Position numbers and translations under genes: made by a program. A stretch of 64,000 nucleotides of DNA from Bathynomus jamesi (Eukaryota > Arthropoda > Malacostraca > Isopoda > Cirolanidae): the NCBI GenBank assembly GCA_023014485.1, contig JAJOZX010002356.1, forward strand, positions 186,001 through 250,000. Direction: 5' to 3'. The notes beneath the pieces are model-generated. The model saw only the letters and a program-made list of their open reading frames with translations, was not told the DNA's origin and searched no databases. How positions within the stretch are numbered: the stretch's first letter is position 1; each line of letters starts with the position of its first letter. Positions 13,241-23,339 of this stretch are shown here, one piece after another.

Positions 13241-14287
13241 ACTTTTTCCATATTCATTGTATGAATAAAAGTATTTATTCACACAATGTTTTCATTTTTC
13301 ACGAGTGTTCTTATAATATTACTCGTATCTACAGTGTTTAAGCTAAAAAAATCAATAAATTTGGGGATAAAATTGGACTTATAATAAATGGCCAATAGAG
13401 AAAAAACCTGACCTGATTGAGGAAAACCAATGTCATTTTCGAATTCAGCATGGTCGAGTTATATAATATGAGTTGAAAAAACCCTCACAGCAGACAAAAA
13501 AATTTCATATGCATACCAGTGCTATTAACGAATTAAGATGAGAAATCAAATTCTTCATAAAAGTTATTCAGAATGAACGTTCAAAATGGAGATTTCCATT
13601 AAGATTGAATTTCATATAAAAATCACAAATATATTCTTAATCTTATCTTCTGTTTTCATTATTAAGAAATTTGATGATCGAAATAGAATTACTTGTTTGC
13701 TTTAGGAATAAAGTTTGGCGATCTTAATCCGAGGAAGAGATTCTTTATTTCCAAAAACATGCTTTTCATATCCTGATGCAAAATCAATTGGTGTTGTAGA
13801 AGGACCTTCACCATTATATCTTTGTCGACGCCAAATGCGGATAAAACTGAAATAAAATTTAATTCAACGTATTTAAAGTTTTTCTTGAATAAATTTAAAA
13901 AAATTTAATTGTAATTAATAAGAGGTTGTAAGACCAATTTAATTACAGTTTAGGTTTATACTAAGTAAGGACAAACCAACTTTGACTAAAATAATCCACC
14001 AATATTTGTTTACGGTTTGTTCAAACAAGTTCCTGAAAAATGAAAAATACAAAAGTCAATAAGTTCATTACTTTCCTGCAATTAAGTTACACTAATTTAA
14101 TTACACATTATGCCCGCGGACGGCAGGATCTCTACTTAGCTCTAAATCAGGTGTTTTCAACCTTTCTCTACCGTGTACCCCTTTTACATTGTCGTTGCTA
14201 CCCACGTACCCAATGAAAGGGTGAAGTCATACAAAATATAAAAAACAACATTCATTTATGTTATATTAATGTTCATAACTATAAATA

Positions 14288-14423
14288 CAGGGTGTTTCAG
14301 GTCGACCATAGAAATATGGAAATTGGCGGAATTTGTAGTTTGTATTTGGTATTTGATGTTTGTCATAGTAATTGCGCCAATTTCCAAATTTCCATATTTC
14401 TAGGGTCGACCTAAAACACCCTG
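14288..14423. mobile_element. Palindromic MITE, CAGGGTGTTTCAGG ends
   Basis: Inverted ends CAGGGTGTTTCAGGTCGACC and flanking TA. The mirrored right-arm copy is 48688-48828, so it predates the duplication. Confidence 0.8.
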
Positions 14424-14521
14424 TATAATAATAATAACATATGCGTACCCCCTCGTAAATTCCAGGCGTATCCCAGGTTGAAAACCCCTGCTCTAAATGG
14501 TACTAAAGGTTTGGTTATCTC

Positions 14522-14847
14522 GAGGGTGTCCCAGAAGTCTGGACTCATAGGGAAAATAGACATTATATTTTTAAAGTGAAACAATCAAGAGAAGGTGGAA
14601 CTAGTATTGCTACATGTTTACGAAAAAAGACAGAGGGAGGCATGTCAGTTATTTCACGAACATGCCTCCCTCTGGCTTTTTCCTGAAACATGTAGCAATA
14701 CCATTCACCTTCTCTTCATTGGTATACTGAGCCATCAGGGTATTTTCTTTCCTGAAATATGTAAAACTGACATTAGAAATGTGTTTGTTTCAATTTAAAA
14801 ATATAATCTCTATGTTCCCTATGAGTCCAGACTTTTGGGACACCCTG
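14522..14847. mobile_element. Palindromic Tc1/mariner-like MITE
   Basis: Ends GGGTGTCCCAGAAGTCTGG and, reversed, CAGGGTGTCCCAAAAGTCTG, TA flanked. The ends resemble those of the mariner-type element at 46506-47083, so the same transposase could have moved both. Confidence 0.78.
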
Positions 14848-15254
14848 TATATTTGGAATGTTTACTCGACATTTCGTAATGATCTTAACTTTATCAAATG
14901 AATAATTATAATAGCTCTTTTGAAATGTTTGCTTGGTAGGTCAAATATTTGAAAAATGAGCTTATGTTAAATTTTTTATATACTGCATATAAAGACAGAT
15001 ATTAAACATTTCATTTTTGTATTAAGCAAGTTTTGTATCCTTTGCACCTAGACGCCTGCGCATTGTGGTTCAAAAAACCTTGAAGTTGTGACTTCGACTA
15101 TTTATTTTAATTTAATTTGGGCCTTAAGGTTTAAGCTTTACTGAGCTTTTAATTAAAAATAAGTTATTATTAATATTATATAAATCCCTAATAAGAATTA
15201 TTAATTATGAAATATATATTAATCTAATTGGAACAAGTGCAGTTTGCGTTCCCC

Positions 15255-15457
15255 GCATCACCTGAAGATCCGTCACCCCAGCCTTTTTTAGTTAGCTTTA
15301 TAAGTCTAACAAACGAAAATATCACGACCTAACCTAACCAATCGTCAAGGGCGTACAGCTGACCTAACGATTGGTTAGGTTAGGTCGTGATATTTTCGTT
15401 AGTTAGACTTATAAAGCTAACTAAAAAAGGCTGGGGTGACGGATCTTCAGGTGATCC
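15255..15457. mobile_element. Palindromic MITE (ATCACCTGAAGATC ends), nested
   Basis: Two long arms fold back from ATCACCTGAAGATCCGTC through CCAGCCTTTTTTAGTTAG and CGAAAATATCACGACC to a short loop near GGGCGTACAGCTGACC. Present at the mirrored site 47406-47601. Confidence 0.75.
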
Positions 15458-15472
15458 TGATCCCCTGTGGTG

Positions 15473-15562
15473 CCAAGTGTAGTTTACGTTCCCCTACATC
15501 ATCGTAGTGTAGTTTACGTTCCCCTACATTAGCGTAGTGTAGTTTGCGTTACCCAACTTTGT
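15473..15562 (+). repeat. Three tandem units of about 33 bp
   Basis: Repeats of AGTGTAGTTTACGTTCCCCT followed by ACATYAKCGT, the last unit changed. Mirrored by 47295-47400. Confidence 0.75.
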
Positions 15563-15629
15563 CCGCCTATACCAAATGAAATAAAACTTTAAAACTCACG
15601 AAAATATTACGACAACCTAACCAATCGTC

Positions 15630-15663
<34 letters not shown>

Positions 15664-16015
15664 TCAGTGATGGGCATCGATACATGAAAATCGCTAAAGC
15701 GATACCGATACATCGATACATGAAGAACGTCTTAGGCGATACCGATATGCCGATACTTTCTAGATGTCTTAAGCGATACCGATACCGATACATGCATCAC
15801 CGATACATGTATCGCCGGTACATTTTTATAATTATTCATTTAATATGTAGGTATTAGATATTATTGTTTATACTAGTAATTTGTACGCACTGTAAGTAAA
15901 ATCAACGACATTTTAATGGGTTTTATAGATGTAAATAAAAACAATTGCTTTATTTAATGAAAGTATGTTTTAATCTTGTAGGATACATGAATGACTGAAA
16001 ATATTACACTAACAA

Positions 16016-16414
16016 TTAAAAGTAATTACTATTACCCTTCAAAAATACCAGCTGGCTAAACATCTGGTCAGACAGTCTATTCCTTTTTGGAGCTTGAATG
16101 TGACCAGCCAAACTAAACAACCGTTCTACAGGAGCAGAGGATGGTAGTGGTGTGTTATACTTCAGGAAGACCCGTAGAATTCCTGGGTACTGCCTCAGAG
16201 ATTGGAGAGAATGACTTCCGTCACCCAGATACTGTAAAACTTCCATCTCAGTGGAATCTTGGGTTGCAGAGACATTAGTGGAAGCAGACTCATAACAGAA
16301 AAAATCATCTGCACTTCCGTCAGATGCAGCATCACTTAGTTGTTGCTGGGGGGGTCTGCTCGCTGAGGCTCTTAACAGCATTAACCAACATTTCTTGAAC
16401 CCTCTTTTTGACAA
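16016..16414 (-). CDS. hAT transposase C-terminal dimerisation domain
   Basis: A 132-residue frame with the hallmark hAT C-terminal block: YNTPLPSSAPVERLFSLAG then PKRNRLSDQMFSQLVFLKGN, needed for dimer formation. Upstream residues (SASRPPQQQLSDAASDGS, DDFFCYESAS) are the insertion-domain side. The catalytic middle is absent. The last codon lies about 350 bp inside the element end, as expected. Confidence 0.8.
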   Translation of the reverse strand: MSKRGFKKCWLMLLRASASRPPQQQLSDAASDGSADDFFCYESASTNVSATQDSTEMEVLQYLGDGSHSLQSLRQYPGILRVFLKYNTPLPSSAPVERLFSLAGHIQAPKRNRLSDQMFSQLVFLKGNSNYF

Positions 16415-16495
16415 TGTTAGTATTAAATTTGCCTTTTATTGTCATCCACTTTAACTTGAACAGAGGATTTGAAGACGATGCCAGTATTGCTGCTA

Positions 16496-16918
16496 CTATT
16501 TAAAGACTTGTTTATATGCACTTACCGAAACATGAGTCTTCAAATTGCGACACGAAAACGGGTCAGCACTAATGAATACACCAGGTTTTGAAGGGCACAA
16601 GAGACACAAGCAAGATAATTTAAGTCGCTCATTACAATTCGCAATCTTAAAATATTTACCGCAAGTTATTAGGACTGATTTTGACCAGTTGGTATCTTTA
16701 ATTTTATGGAAATGATTTTCTGTCGCGTCATTTTCACCAGGTTGTTCCTTTTGTGGCTCACTCCCTGACGCGTTATTATTACTATTAATATCTTCACTCA
16801 TTATCGCACAACTACTCGGCGTGACGTCTACTGAATGAGTGACTGATTGATAAGAAATGCCTCGGGGGACCAAGAGGAATCGCTGCGTTACAAGTATGAA
16901 CCTGTTTAAACTCAACAC
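16496..16918 (-). CDS. hAT transposase N-terminal part with BED-like zinc finger
   Basis: The likely start is the Met at 16801 (MSEDINSNNNASG). Residues include HFHKIKDTNWSKSVL, then LSCLCLLCPSKPGVFISAD and CRNLKTHVSV, a C-x2-C...H pattern like a BED finger, the DNA-binding domain of many hAT transposases. The frame stops at 16496 and no catalytic domain follows, so this is a fragment of a deleted element. It could still make a short DNA-binding protein. Confidence 0.65.
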   Translation of the reverse strand: MLSLNRFILVTQRFLLVPRGISYQSVTHSVDVTPSSCAIMSEDINSNNNASGSEPQKEQPGENDATENHFHKIKDTNWSKSVLITCGKYFKIANCNERLKLSCLCLLCPSKPGVFISADPFSCRNLKTHVSVSAYKQVFK

Positions 16919-17689
16919 CGAGTGGGCGTGGCCAATAGTGTTGCAACACCAATGAGCGTTTCTATATTATATGAGCGTTTCTATATTATGAGCGTTTCTA
17001 TATTATGGTTAATTAATCTCAATAACACAAGTACAAACGTGTTTAAACGTTGCGCCGTACTGTGTGACGTGACCAGTAGAGTAGTACTGTCATTAAATAA
17101 ATATTTAATAATATTATTATTTATGTATATTCATAAATATAACTCAGTAGTGTCATATCATAACATCTATTTAAATATTTAAAAATTCTTATTAATGTAT
17201 CGATGTATCGAAGTATCGATTTTTTTCGATACATTTAAGAAAATTGACCTTAGCGATACCGATAAATCGATACTTTTGTCAAGTAGCTAAAGCGATACCG
17301 ATACCGATACAAAAGTATCGATCGATACGTATCGGCGATACATGTATCTAGATACTGCCCATCACTGTATATATTGACGATTGGTTAGGTTAAGTCGTAA
17401 TACTTTCGTTAGTTTTAACGTTTTCTTTGATGAATTCTTTTAAAAAATGTCTCCTAAAGATACAAGTGCAATTTACGTTCCCCAACTTTGACCTAGTGTA
17501 GTTTGTCCCCATTTCCGTTAGTGGGACGTAAACTACACTTGCTCCATCTAATTTATTATTATTATAGATATAAAACAAATAAAAAGTCATTGTTGAAGCT
17601 TGATACCAATAATATACGAAGAAATTTGCTAAGAAATTTGTCAAGGCCTTGGCTAACAAAGTCTTTCAAGATTAATAACTCGCCTGTTC

Positions 17690-17835
17690 CCGTTCACCCC
17701 AACCATAAACCTAGACCTCTTGATGTACAGTAGGCCTACCCTTTGTTCAATCTCTAAGTTGGACAGCCTATACTTTAGAAAAGATATTGATAATGTAGAA
17801 AGGGTTTGGATTAGAGCAACTAAAACGAATTCGAA
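17690..17835 (+). pseudogene. Decayed LINE reverse transcriptase scrap, left arm
   Basis: A short frame resembles the [18 protein letters not shown] block of CR1-like reverse transcriptases. Mirrored by 45770-46140. Confidence 0.55.
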
Positions 17836-17929
17836 TTCGGGGCAATTCCCAATTTATGCCATTCCCATTTCATGTCATTTTCATTCCCATCCACGTCCTT
17901 TTCTACTTTGGTCGGGGTAAGTTTAAAAC

Positions 17930-18035
17930 TGGGTAGGTTACGCTAAGTTAGGTTGTGATTTGTTAGGCTAATGTTAGGCTAGGTTGTGATTTGTTAGGCT
18001 AATGTTAGGCCAGGTTGTGATTGATTAAAGTAAGT
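17930..18035 (+). repeat. Tandem units rich in TTAGG
   Basis: About two and a half units of TTAGGCTAATGTTAGGC plus AGGTTGTGATTTG. TTAGG is the usual arthropod telomere unit, but here it is only part of a longer unit. Confidence 0.65.
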
Positions 18036-18372
18036 TAGATGAGGAAATATTAGCCATTCCCATTTGGCGCCGTTTCAGCGACGTAAACACTATTGCCTCA
18101 ATTAAGACACGCTTTTGTCAAAATATAGATTTTTGACATTTCGCCATTTTCATTTGAAGACCAAAAGTGGGGATTGAAATGACAAAGTGGGAAGTAATCG
18201 TTCAAGCGTTTGTCATTTCATTTCTCTCTGTCTCTGTCTCTGTCTGTTTTATCATATATTTCCGGTAATAAATGTAATATTTTGTTTTAATATTATGTAA
18301 ATGAATCGTATTCATCATTTATCATGTTATATATCATGTTATTTACCATGTTAGTCATCATGTTATTCAACG

Positions 18373-18373
<1 letters not shown>

Positions 18374-18425
<52 letters not shown>

Positions 18426-18430
18426 ATGTA
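18374..18430 (+). repeat. TA microsatellite, left arm
   Basis: TA run of about 50 bases; the mirrored right-arm region (about 45250-45360) instead has long GA and CA runs. Confidence 0.9.
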
Positions 18431-20569
18431 TGTATGTATAACTATATTATTTATTACTGTGAAGTCGCTATGTATTACTCGAAGAGTAATAACAGCCTTC
18501 CGCAGGAACTACCAAAGATATCGTGCCCATAGGCCAGGATATTTTTGCTACCTGCACAAAGGGCGGGTTCTCTGCAGGTAATAATTAAAATATTCCTTTT
18601 TTATAATATATTTTCTGTTATAAATGTAATATTTTGTTTTAATATTATGTAAATGGGTCGTATTCATGATTTATTCTAAGTTTTATTTATTCTTTCATTT
18701 TATTGACTTTAATATGTAATTATTGATTGTTTAAGTAATTAACTCTATTCATACTTAATTTCACTTTGTCAATTTATCTTATTTTAATATTTTGTTAAAT
18801 TTACATTTAATTCCAATATTAATCTTTTTAACTAAACACTTTAGATTAACACGCGTATAAATTATTTATTATTATCTACTGATCACTTACATTAATTGAT
18901 CAATTAATAATTTTATTGAAACTTAATATATTTACCTTCGTATCTCATCTTATTAATTTATATATGAATTTTTTTATTTATTTATCCACCCATTTATCTC
19001 TTTATCTATCTACTGTCTATTGTCTCTTTATCTCTTTATTTAATAAATTATTTAAATTCGAATGTCCAAGATTTTAAAATTATTTTTAATTATTTTGTAA
19101 ATGAAGCAGAAGTCACCAATATTGTGAGGTGTCACCATTCTAACTTATAATTTACGGAGCAGCCTTGATGCCGCGCTACCCACAATTCTTACTAAAACCC
19201 ACCTATTATAATTCAGTAACTTTAATGCATTCTCTCTTTATATATAAATAATTAATAACTTAATCAATGGTAAATTAATGAATGATAAATAATATATTAG
19301 TAACTCAAATTTCCCCCTTATTAACTCTCTTCATTATTATTATGTGATAATTAAAAGCTTTTATAATAATTACCACAATATATAATAATATATTATATTA
19401 TTATTACTATTATTAGTAGGGTATATAAGTTAAATATAATTTTATATTATATGCATTCAAATTCCTTTAATCTGTCTAATTGGTGAGTGAAATTCCATTT
19501 AAAAAGTAGACTTTTCACAAATAAATTGTCAGTTAATTTCATCTAAAATCCTTCGAGATATACTTTGACTGCCTCGATAAGGGGTTCAGAACCCTATTCT
19601 ATTCCAATCAAAATTTTAAATAATCTAATTTCAAAATTTTCTCATTCCTGTATTTAACGGTCACAATGGCATCAGTAATCCTGATTTCAGGTCCGAAATA
19701 TCGGCATATTTCATCATGTCAGGAAAAAACTGTGAGATGTTTCTTTCAAATGCAGCAAATAATCACTGTAGACAATTAATTAATATTTTAAAAGGGTGTG
19801 AATTTGTAAATATAATTTATCAACACCCTGTATTCTACATTCCTTTCTTTACAGGATACTCGGTTATTCTCTAATATGTTTTTAAAATCTAAGTTTCATA
19901 AAGTTTCTTAAAAGAATTTAAGGGAAAACATTTTCTCTTTATATTTTGTCATTGTGGAAATAAGAAAAATCTATCTTCAAAAGTCAATTACATTAATTCA
20001 CTTTTGTCTTTAAATCCGCTTTTAAGATGTTAGAAAGTTAAAAGTTTAATTTAGGTGACTTTCTACAAAATATTGACAAGAGTTTGTGGTTCAAATAAAT
20101 GAATTTTCATCATAAACTCCAAATTAATATCAGAAGTTGACAAATAAATTTTTTTACATTAAAATATATCAAGAGAGTGAAATTAATTTATTGTAAATAT
20201 TGTGAGTTTAAGGTTTAGTGGGAAACAAATCGTTGTCTTGAGATTTTGGTGACCCGCTTCGAGATTCCTCTCCAGGAACGTGTCCAAACGACCAGAAATC
20301 TTGCGAAGAAGTTTAAATCTTCTTCAGGAATTGAAAGAGTCTGCATGCAAGGAGGGAAACACATCTTAAATCAGAAAAGATGCACTCTAAAGGGAGTAGT
20401 ATATATGAAACTTCAACTCGACATTTAACTTTTTTTATTTGTGTTTATAGGCTATCTGGAAAAGAAGATAAATTATTATATTTATGCATTTATTTCTAGA
20501 AGGATTAGGATTTGTAAGTTTGTTCCACGTATTTATTAACTTCCTTATTAGGATAGATCTAAGATTAAA

Positions 20570-21205
20570 AAGTATAACCTGTGACCCAGACCCTAGCAAT
20601 AGACCTCGGACTCTTGATATAAAAGCAAGCTCACTGTAATTAAGTCTACAAGTTTTGACAACCTGTAATCGGGAAAAACACTGATAAATTAAGAAATGTT
20701 GAGGCTAGACCAACCAAAGTATTTACATAATTTTAAAGTCAAACTTATGACAAAGCTGAGCTGAATCAGATATGTATTCACTTCAAAACATAGAGTTAGA
20801 GTTGGACATAATTCAGGAATTTAAAATGATAAATGGGATCTTCTGGTATCAATTATATAGGATGTGATTTGATAAGGATACAAAGTCAATTGCAAGAAAT
20901 AATGGATATACAACAGAAAGTTAAACGTTTGGAGAGAGTAATGTTGTGAAGCACTTCTTATTGTGAAGCACTTCATTTCAATTTAAATTTGAAGTAAAAC
21001 TTAAACGTCTCAGCTTTCATACATTAGATAGTCTAGTGTTAGAAAATTGATTAGATATTTCATTAAACATTTCACATTAGTCTTTGAATGGATGAAGGAA
21101 GAAATGATTATTTAACATAAAATAAGTAATTCTCAGTTGGATTATTTATTTTATTTTATTTGTCTTTTAAGCTTTTGGCTTTACTGGAATCTCGGATGAA
21201 TTAAA
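20570..21205 (+). pseudogene. Decayed LINE C-terminal fragment, left arm
   Basis: Between stops one can read ELELDIIQEFKMINGI and DKDTKSIARNNGYTTES, matching the C-terminal part of CR1-like reverse transcriptases. It ends in a tail near 21138-21205 shared with other LINE ends. Mirrored in the right arm at about 41415-43080. Confidence 0.55.
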
Positions 21206-23180
21206 GATAAAACATCAGTTAAGAGGTAGTTTTGATTAATAATATATAATCATGACCAAGAATATTAATTAATTTAAAATATATAAACGAACGAATAGAT
21301 GAAAATAGACAATGAATTTAAATCACGGTGATGTCATTAAAGTCATTTGAAAATATCTATTTTTATTTAGATTTCTTTATAAATTTATTTATGAAATAAA
21401 AATTACAATATTTCTCTTGTTACGATAATACTTTTAATACAAATAATATAATAATACTATCAATTGGACTATTTATTTTATATAATTTTGTCCTTAATCC
21501 TTCTGGTAATTTTGCATTATATATACTGTAAGTCACCATGAAATTATGATTAATGTACAAAGAAACTATTAGTAGAAATACAGAAGAAATCAATTTAAGT
21601 TATTGCTATAGATATGAAACCTATAAAAACATAGTCATTATTATAGAAATGATACTACTACAATTCAAAGAAATGAATGGTTGACACGAGAATTAACAAG
21701 TAATACAGAAATGTACATTTAATTATTATCGATCTTTATCAGTATTCCATTATTAAATGAGATTTCAATTTGTTTTTAAACGAAATATTTTTTTATATCA
21801 GCACTTCAATCATCCCATATTTTAAGTCCATCGAAAATGGGTAATTTCTGAAGATGAACACAATCTAAATTGAGGAATAACGTGCTTTCATCTATTTCTA
21901 CTCTGATATGAGTGAATTTCTTGATGAGTTACAAAATAACATTTATTTATCCAATGTAAGTTAATGATTTTGTTCTTATATTTGTAAATGAAAATAAAAT
22001 TTGCCACTTTCATTGCATCTTTGATCTTTCATAGTTTTACCTCTTTGAAGAATGCACTTCATTGTTCATAGAAATCACCATATATATTATATATTTTATA
22101 CCATTTTTAACTAATCTGAGAGCCCATTAAACCCTGATGCTTGAAGGCCAAACAAAATAAAATAAATAGTCCAATTAACAATTGTTCATTATATTATTTT
22201 TCAGTGAAAAGCTAAATTGCTCCATACAGACCAATGTTTCTTCAAAAATTATTCGTTTCTTTTTCTGAACTGATGCTGGGACGATCTCAGAAGCAGTTCA
22301 AAATATTTCCTTTCAGGATTGATTTTAAACGAATTATATTGGCTTCCAAATATAAATTATTCCAAATTTGTCAACATTTTAAATATGGAAAATTCATTTT
22401 ATCAAGAAATCGCCTCTTAATCCTTTCAAATGGAACAATTGAAATTTAAAACGATGTTTTTTCTGTATGGAACAAATTTACTTTAAAGTTTAACATAACA
22501 AAAATTGTAATATTTTAATGTTTAAATAAATATTAAAAGATTACAATTTGTGTCACGTTGAACTGTCATGTTATTTGTTAAATAACAAATGAATATTTTG
22601 AATGTTCAAAAAAATAAAAGTTGATTCGTAAAATAATAAAAATAAGTAGACTGCACCCACATACCCACATGCCCAAACAGGGCCTACAAATCACATTTAA
22701 GTTTCTATCTTCACCACAGTTTGTTCAGTGTCGATAATAATAATAATAATAATATAATAATAATAATAATATAGATGGCGTACCTATGGATAAATTATTA
22801 TATTATATTTAACACATGATTAAATTATTACATTGGATTTAGTACAATAATGTAAACTAAATATTGAAGATTGAAAAACTTGAATATATTAAATAGATTT
22901 TATTAAAAATATTTCTTTCGTTATTTTCATTAAAATCTGTTTCTTTATTTATTAATTTTTTGTTATTGTTTACCAATCTTATTTATATATCTGTATGTCT
23001 ATCTGTATGTGTGTCTATTCCTAAAATATTATCGGGTAAACAAAGCGTTGAGAACAAAAAATATTTATAATTTCTTTCTTAATTCAACAATAATATATTT
23101 ACCTATTTGATTGTTAATAAAAACTAATCCCATTGTTATTTATGGTTGTGGTTTTTATGGTAGATAGGAAACGTACTTAC
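21206..23180. other. Left intron 1
   Basis: AT-rich intron between exons 1 and 2, with LINE tail motifs near 21465 and 22142 and an ATA run at about 22738. Counterpart of 37681-41430. Confidence 0.6.
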
Positions 23181-23331
23181 CACGCAACTCTTGATGGTTT
23201 CCTTCGAGTCAAACAATACACCACCTTTCACCCCAAAACAAAATGAGGTCAAAATTAAAATTAATTTCACAATCATTTTCACTTTTTTAATCAGGAAAAC
23301 GTTTATTTAAAAGTATTTTAAAAAACAATAA

Positions 23332-23339
23332 CTTTTATA
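23332..23339 (-). promoter_or_regulatory. TATA box of the left-arm pseudogene
   Basis: Reverse complement reads TATAAAAG, 56 bases upstream of the left exon 1 ATG (23274-23276). It mirrors the right-arm TATA element, so the promoter may still be active even though the coding frame is broken. Confidence 0.4.

Larger units (their letters stand above)
10728..13521 (+). mobile_element. DNA transposon copy C, best preserved
   Basis: Ends CACTGGTATGCAT on the left and, reversed, on the right; an inner inverted block reads TTTTTCTCAATCAGCTCAGG. CTA flanks both ends (10725-10727, 13522-13524). The mirrored empty site in the right arm (near 49650) reads AGAACTATCAACG with one CTA, which supports a 3-bp duplication. 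It lies in intron 3 of the left pseudogene, antisense to it. Confidence 0.8.
15665..17367 (-). mobile_element. hAT element, internally deleted
   Basis: Inverted ends CAGTGATGGGCA and an exact 8-bp duplication TATATATT (15657-15664, 17368-17375). It sits in a TA run inside the older MITE of 15230-17545 and is absent from the right arm. Both ends carry many copies of GATACCGATAC and GATACAT motifs, likely transposase-binding repeats. It keeps the first and last coding parts of a transposase. Confidence 0.9.
15230..17545. mobile_element. GG-ended MITE, left copy, carrying a nested MITE and a hAT
   Basis: Ends GGAACAAGTGCAGTTTGCG and, reversed, GGAGCAAGTGTAGTTTACG. Duplication ATCTAATT is exact (15222-15229, 17546-17553). 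Inside are the palindrome 15255-15457, tandem repeats at about 15473-15560, and the hAT of 15665-17367. Both arms carry it with the mirrored duplication. Confidence 0.85.
17560..20236. other. Left intron 2, outer half
   Basis: AT-rich, matches 43399-46290 in reverse. Apart from the LINE scrap, TTAGG repeat and TA run listed separately I see no gene. Confidence 0.6.
5067..23276 (-). pseudogene. Left-arm fibrinogen-related gene copy, disabled
   Basis: All ten exons of the right-arm gene are found in reverse orientation: 23181-23276, 20237-20340, 13693-13846, 10382-10480, 9710-9790, 9346-9417, 8890-9054, 8289-8415, 5520-5629, 5067-5295. Most splice sites survive and exon 1 differs at only 3 of 96 bases. 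Lesions: exon 2 lacks one T (frameshift) and its splice donor; exon 3 has a 27-base in-frame deletion; exon 5 has TAG for Trp at 9769-9771; exon 7 lacks two single bases (near 9040 and 8911); exon 8 has TAG at 8330-8332; exon 10 has a 4-base deletion and a shorter tail. Exons 4, 6 and 9 remain open. It is therefore a pseudogene, unless some single-base gaps are assembly errors; the two nonsense substitutions are less likely to be artefacts. Confidence 0.85.

Noticed and set aside
16922..17182. 86-residue + strand frame
   Set aside because: Non-coding part of the deleted hAT with low-complexity AT-rich text.
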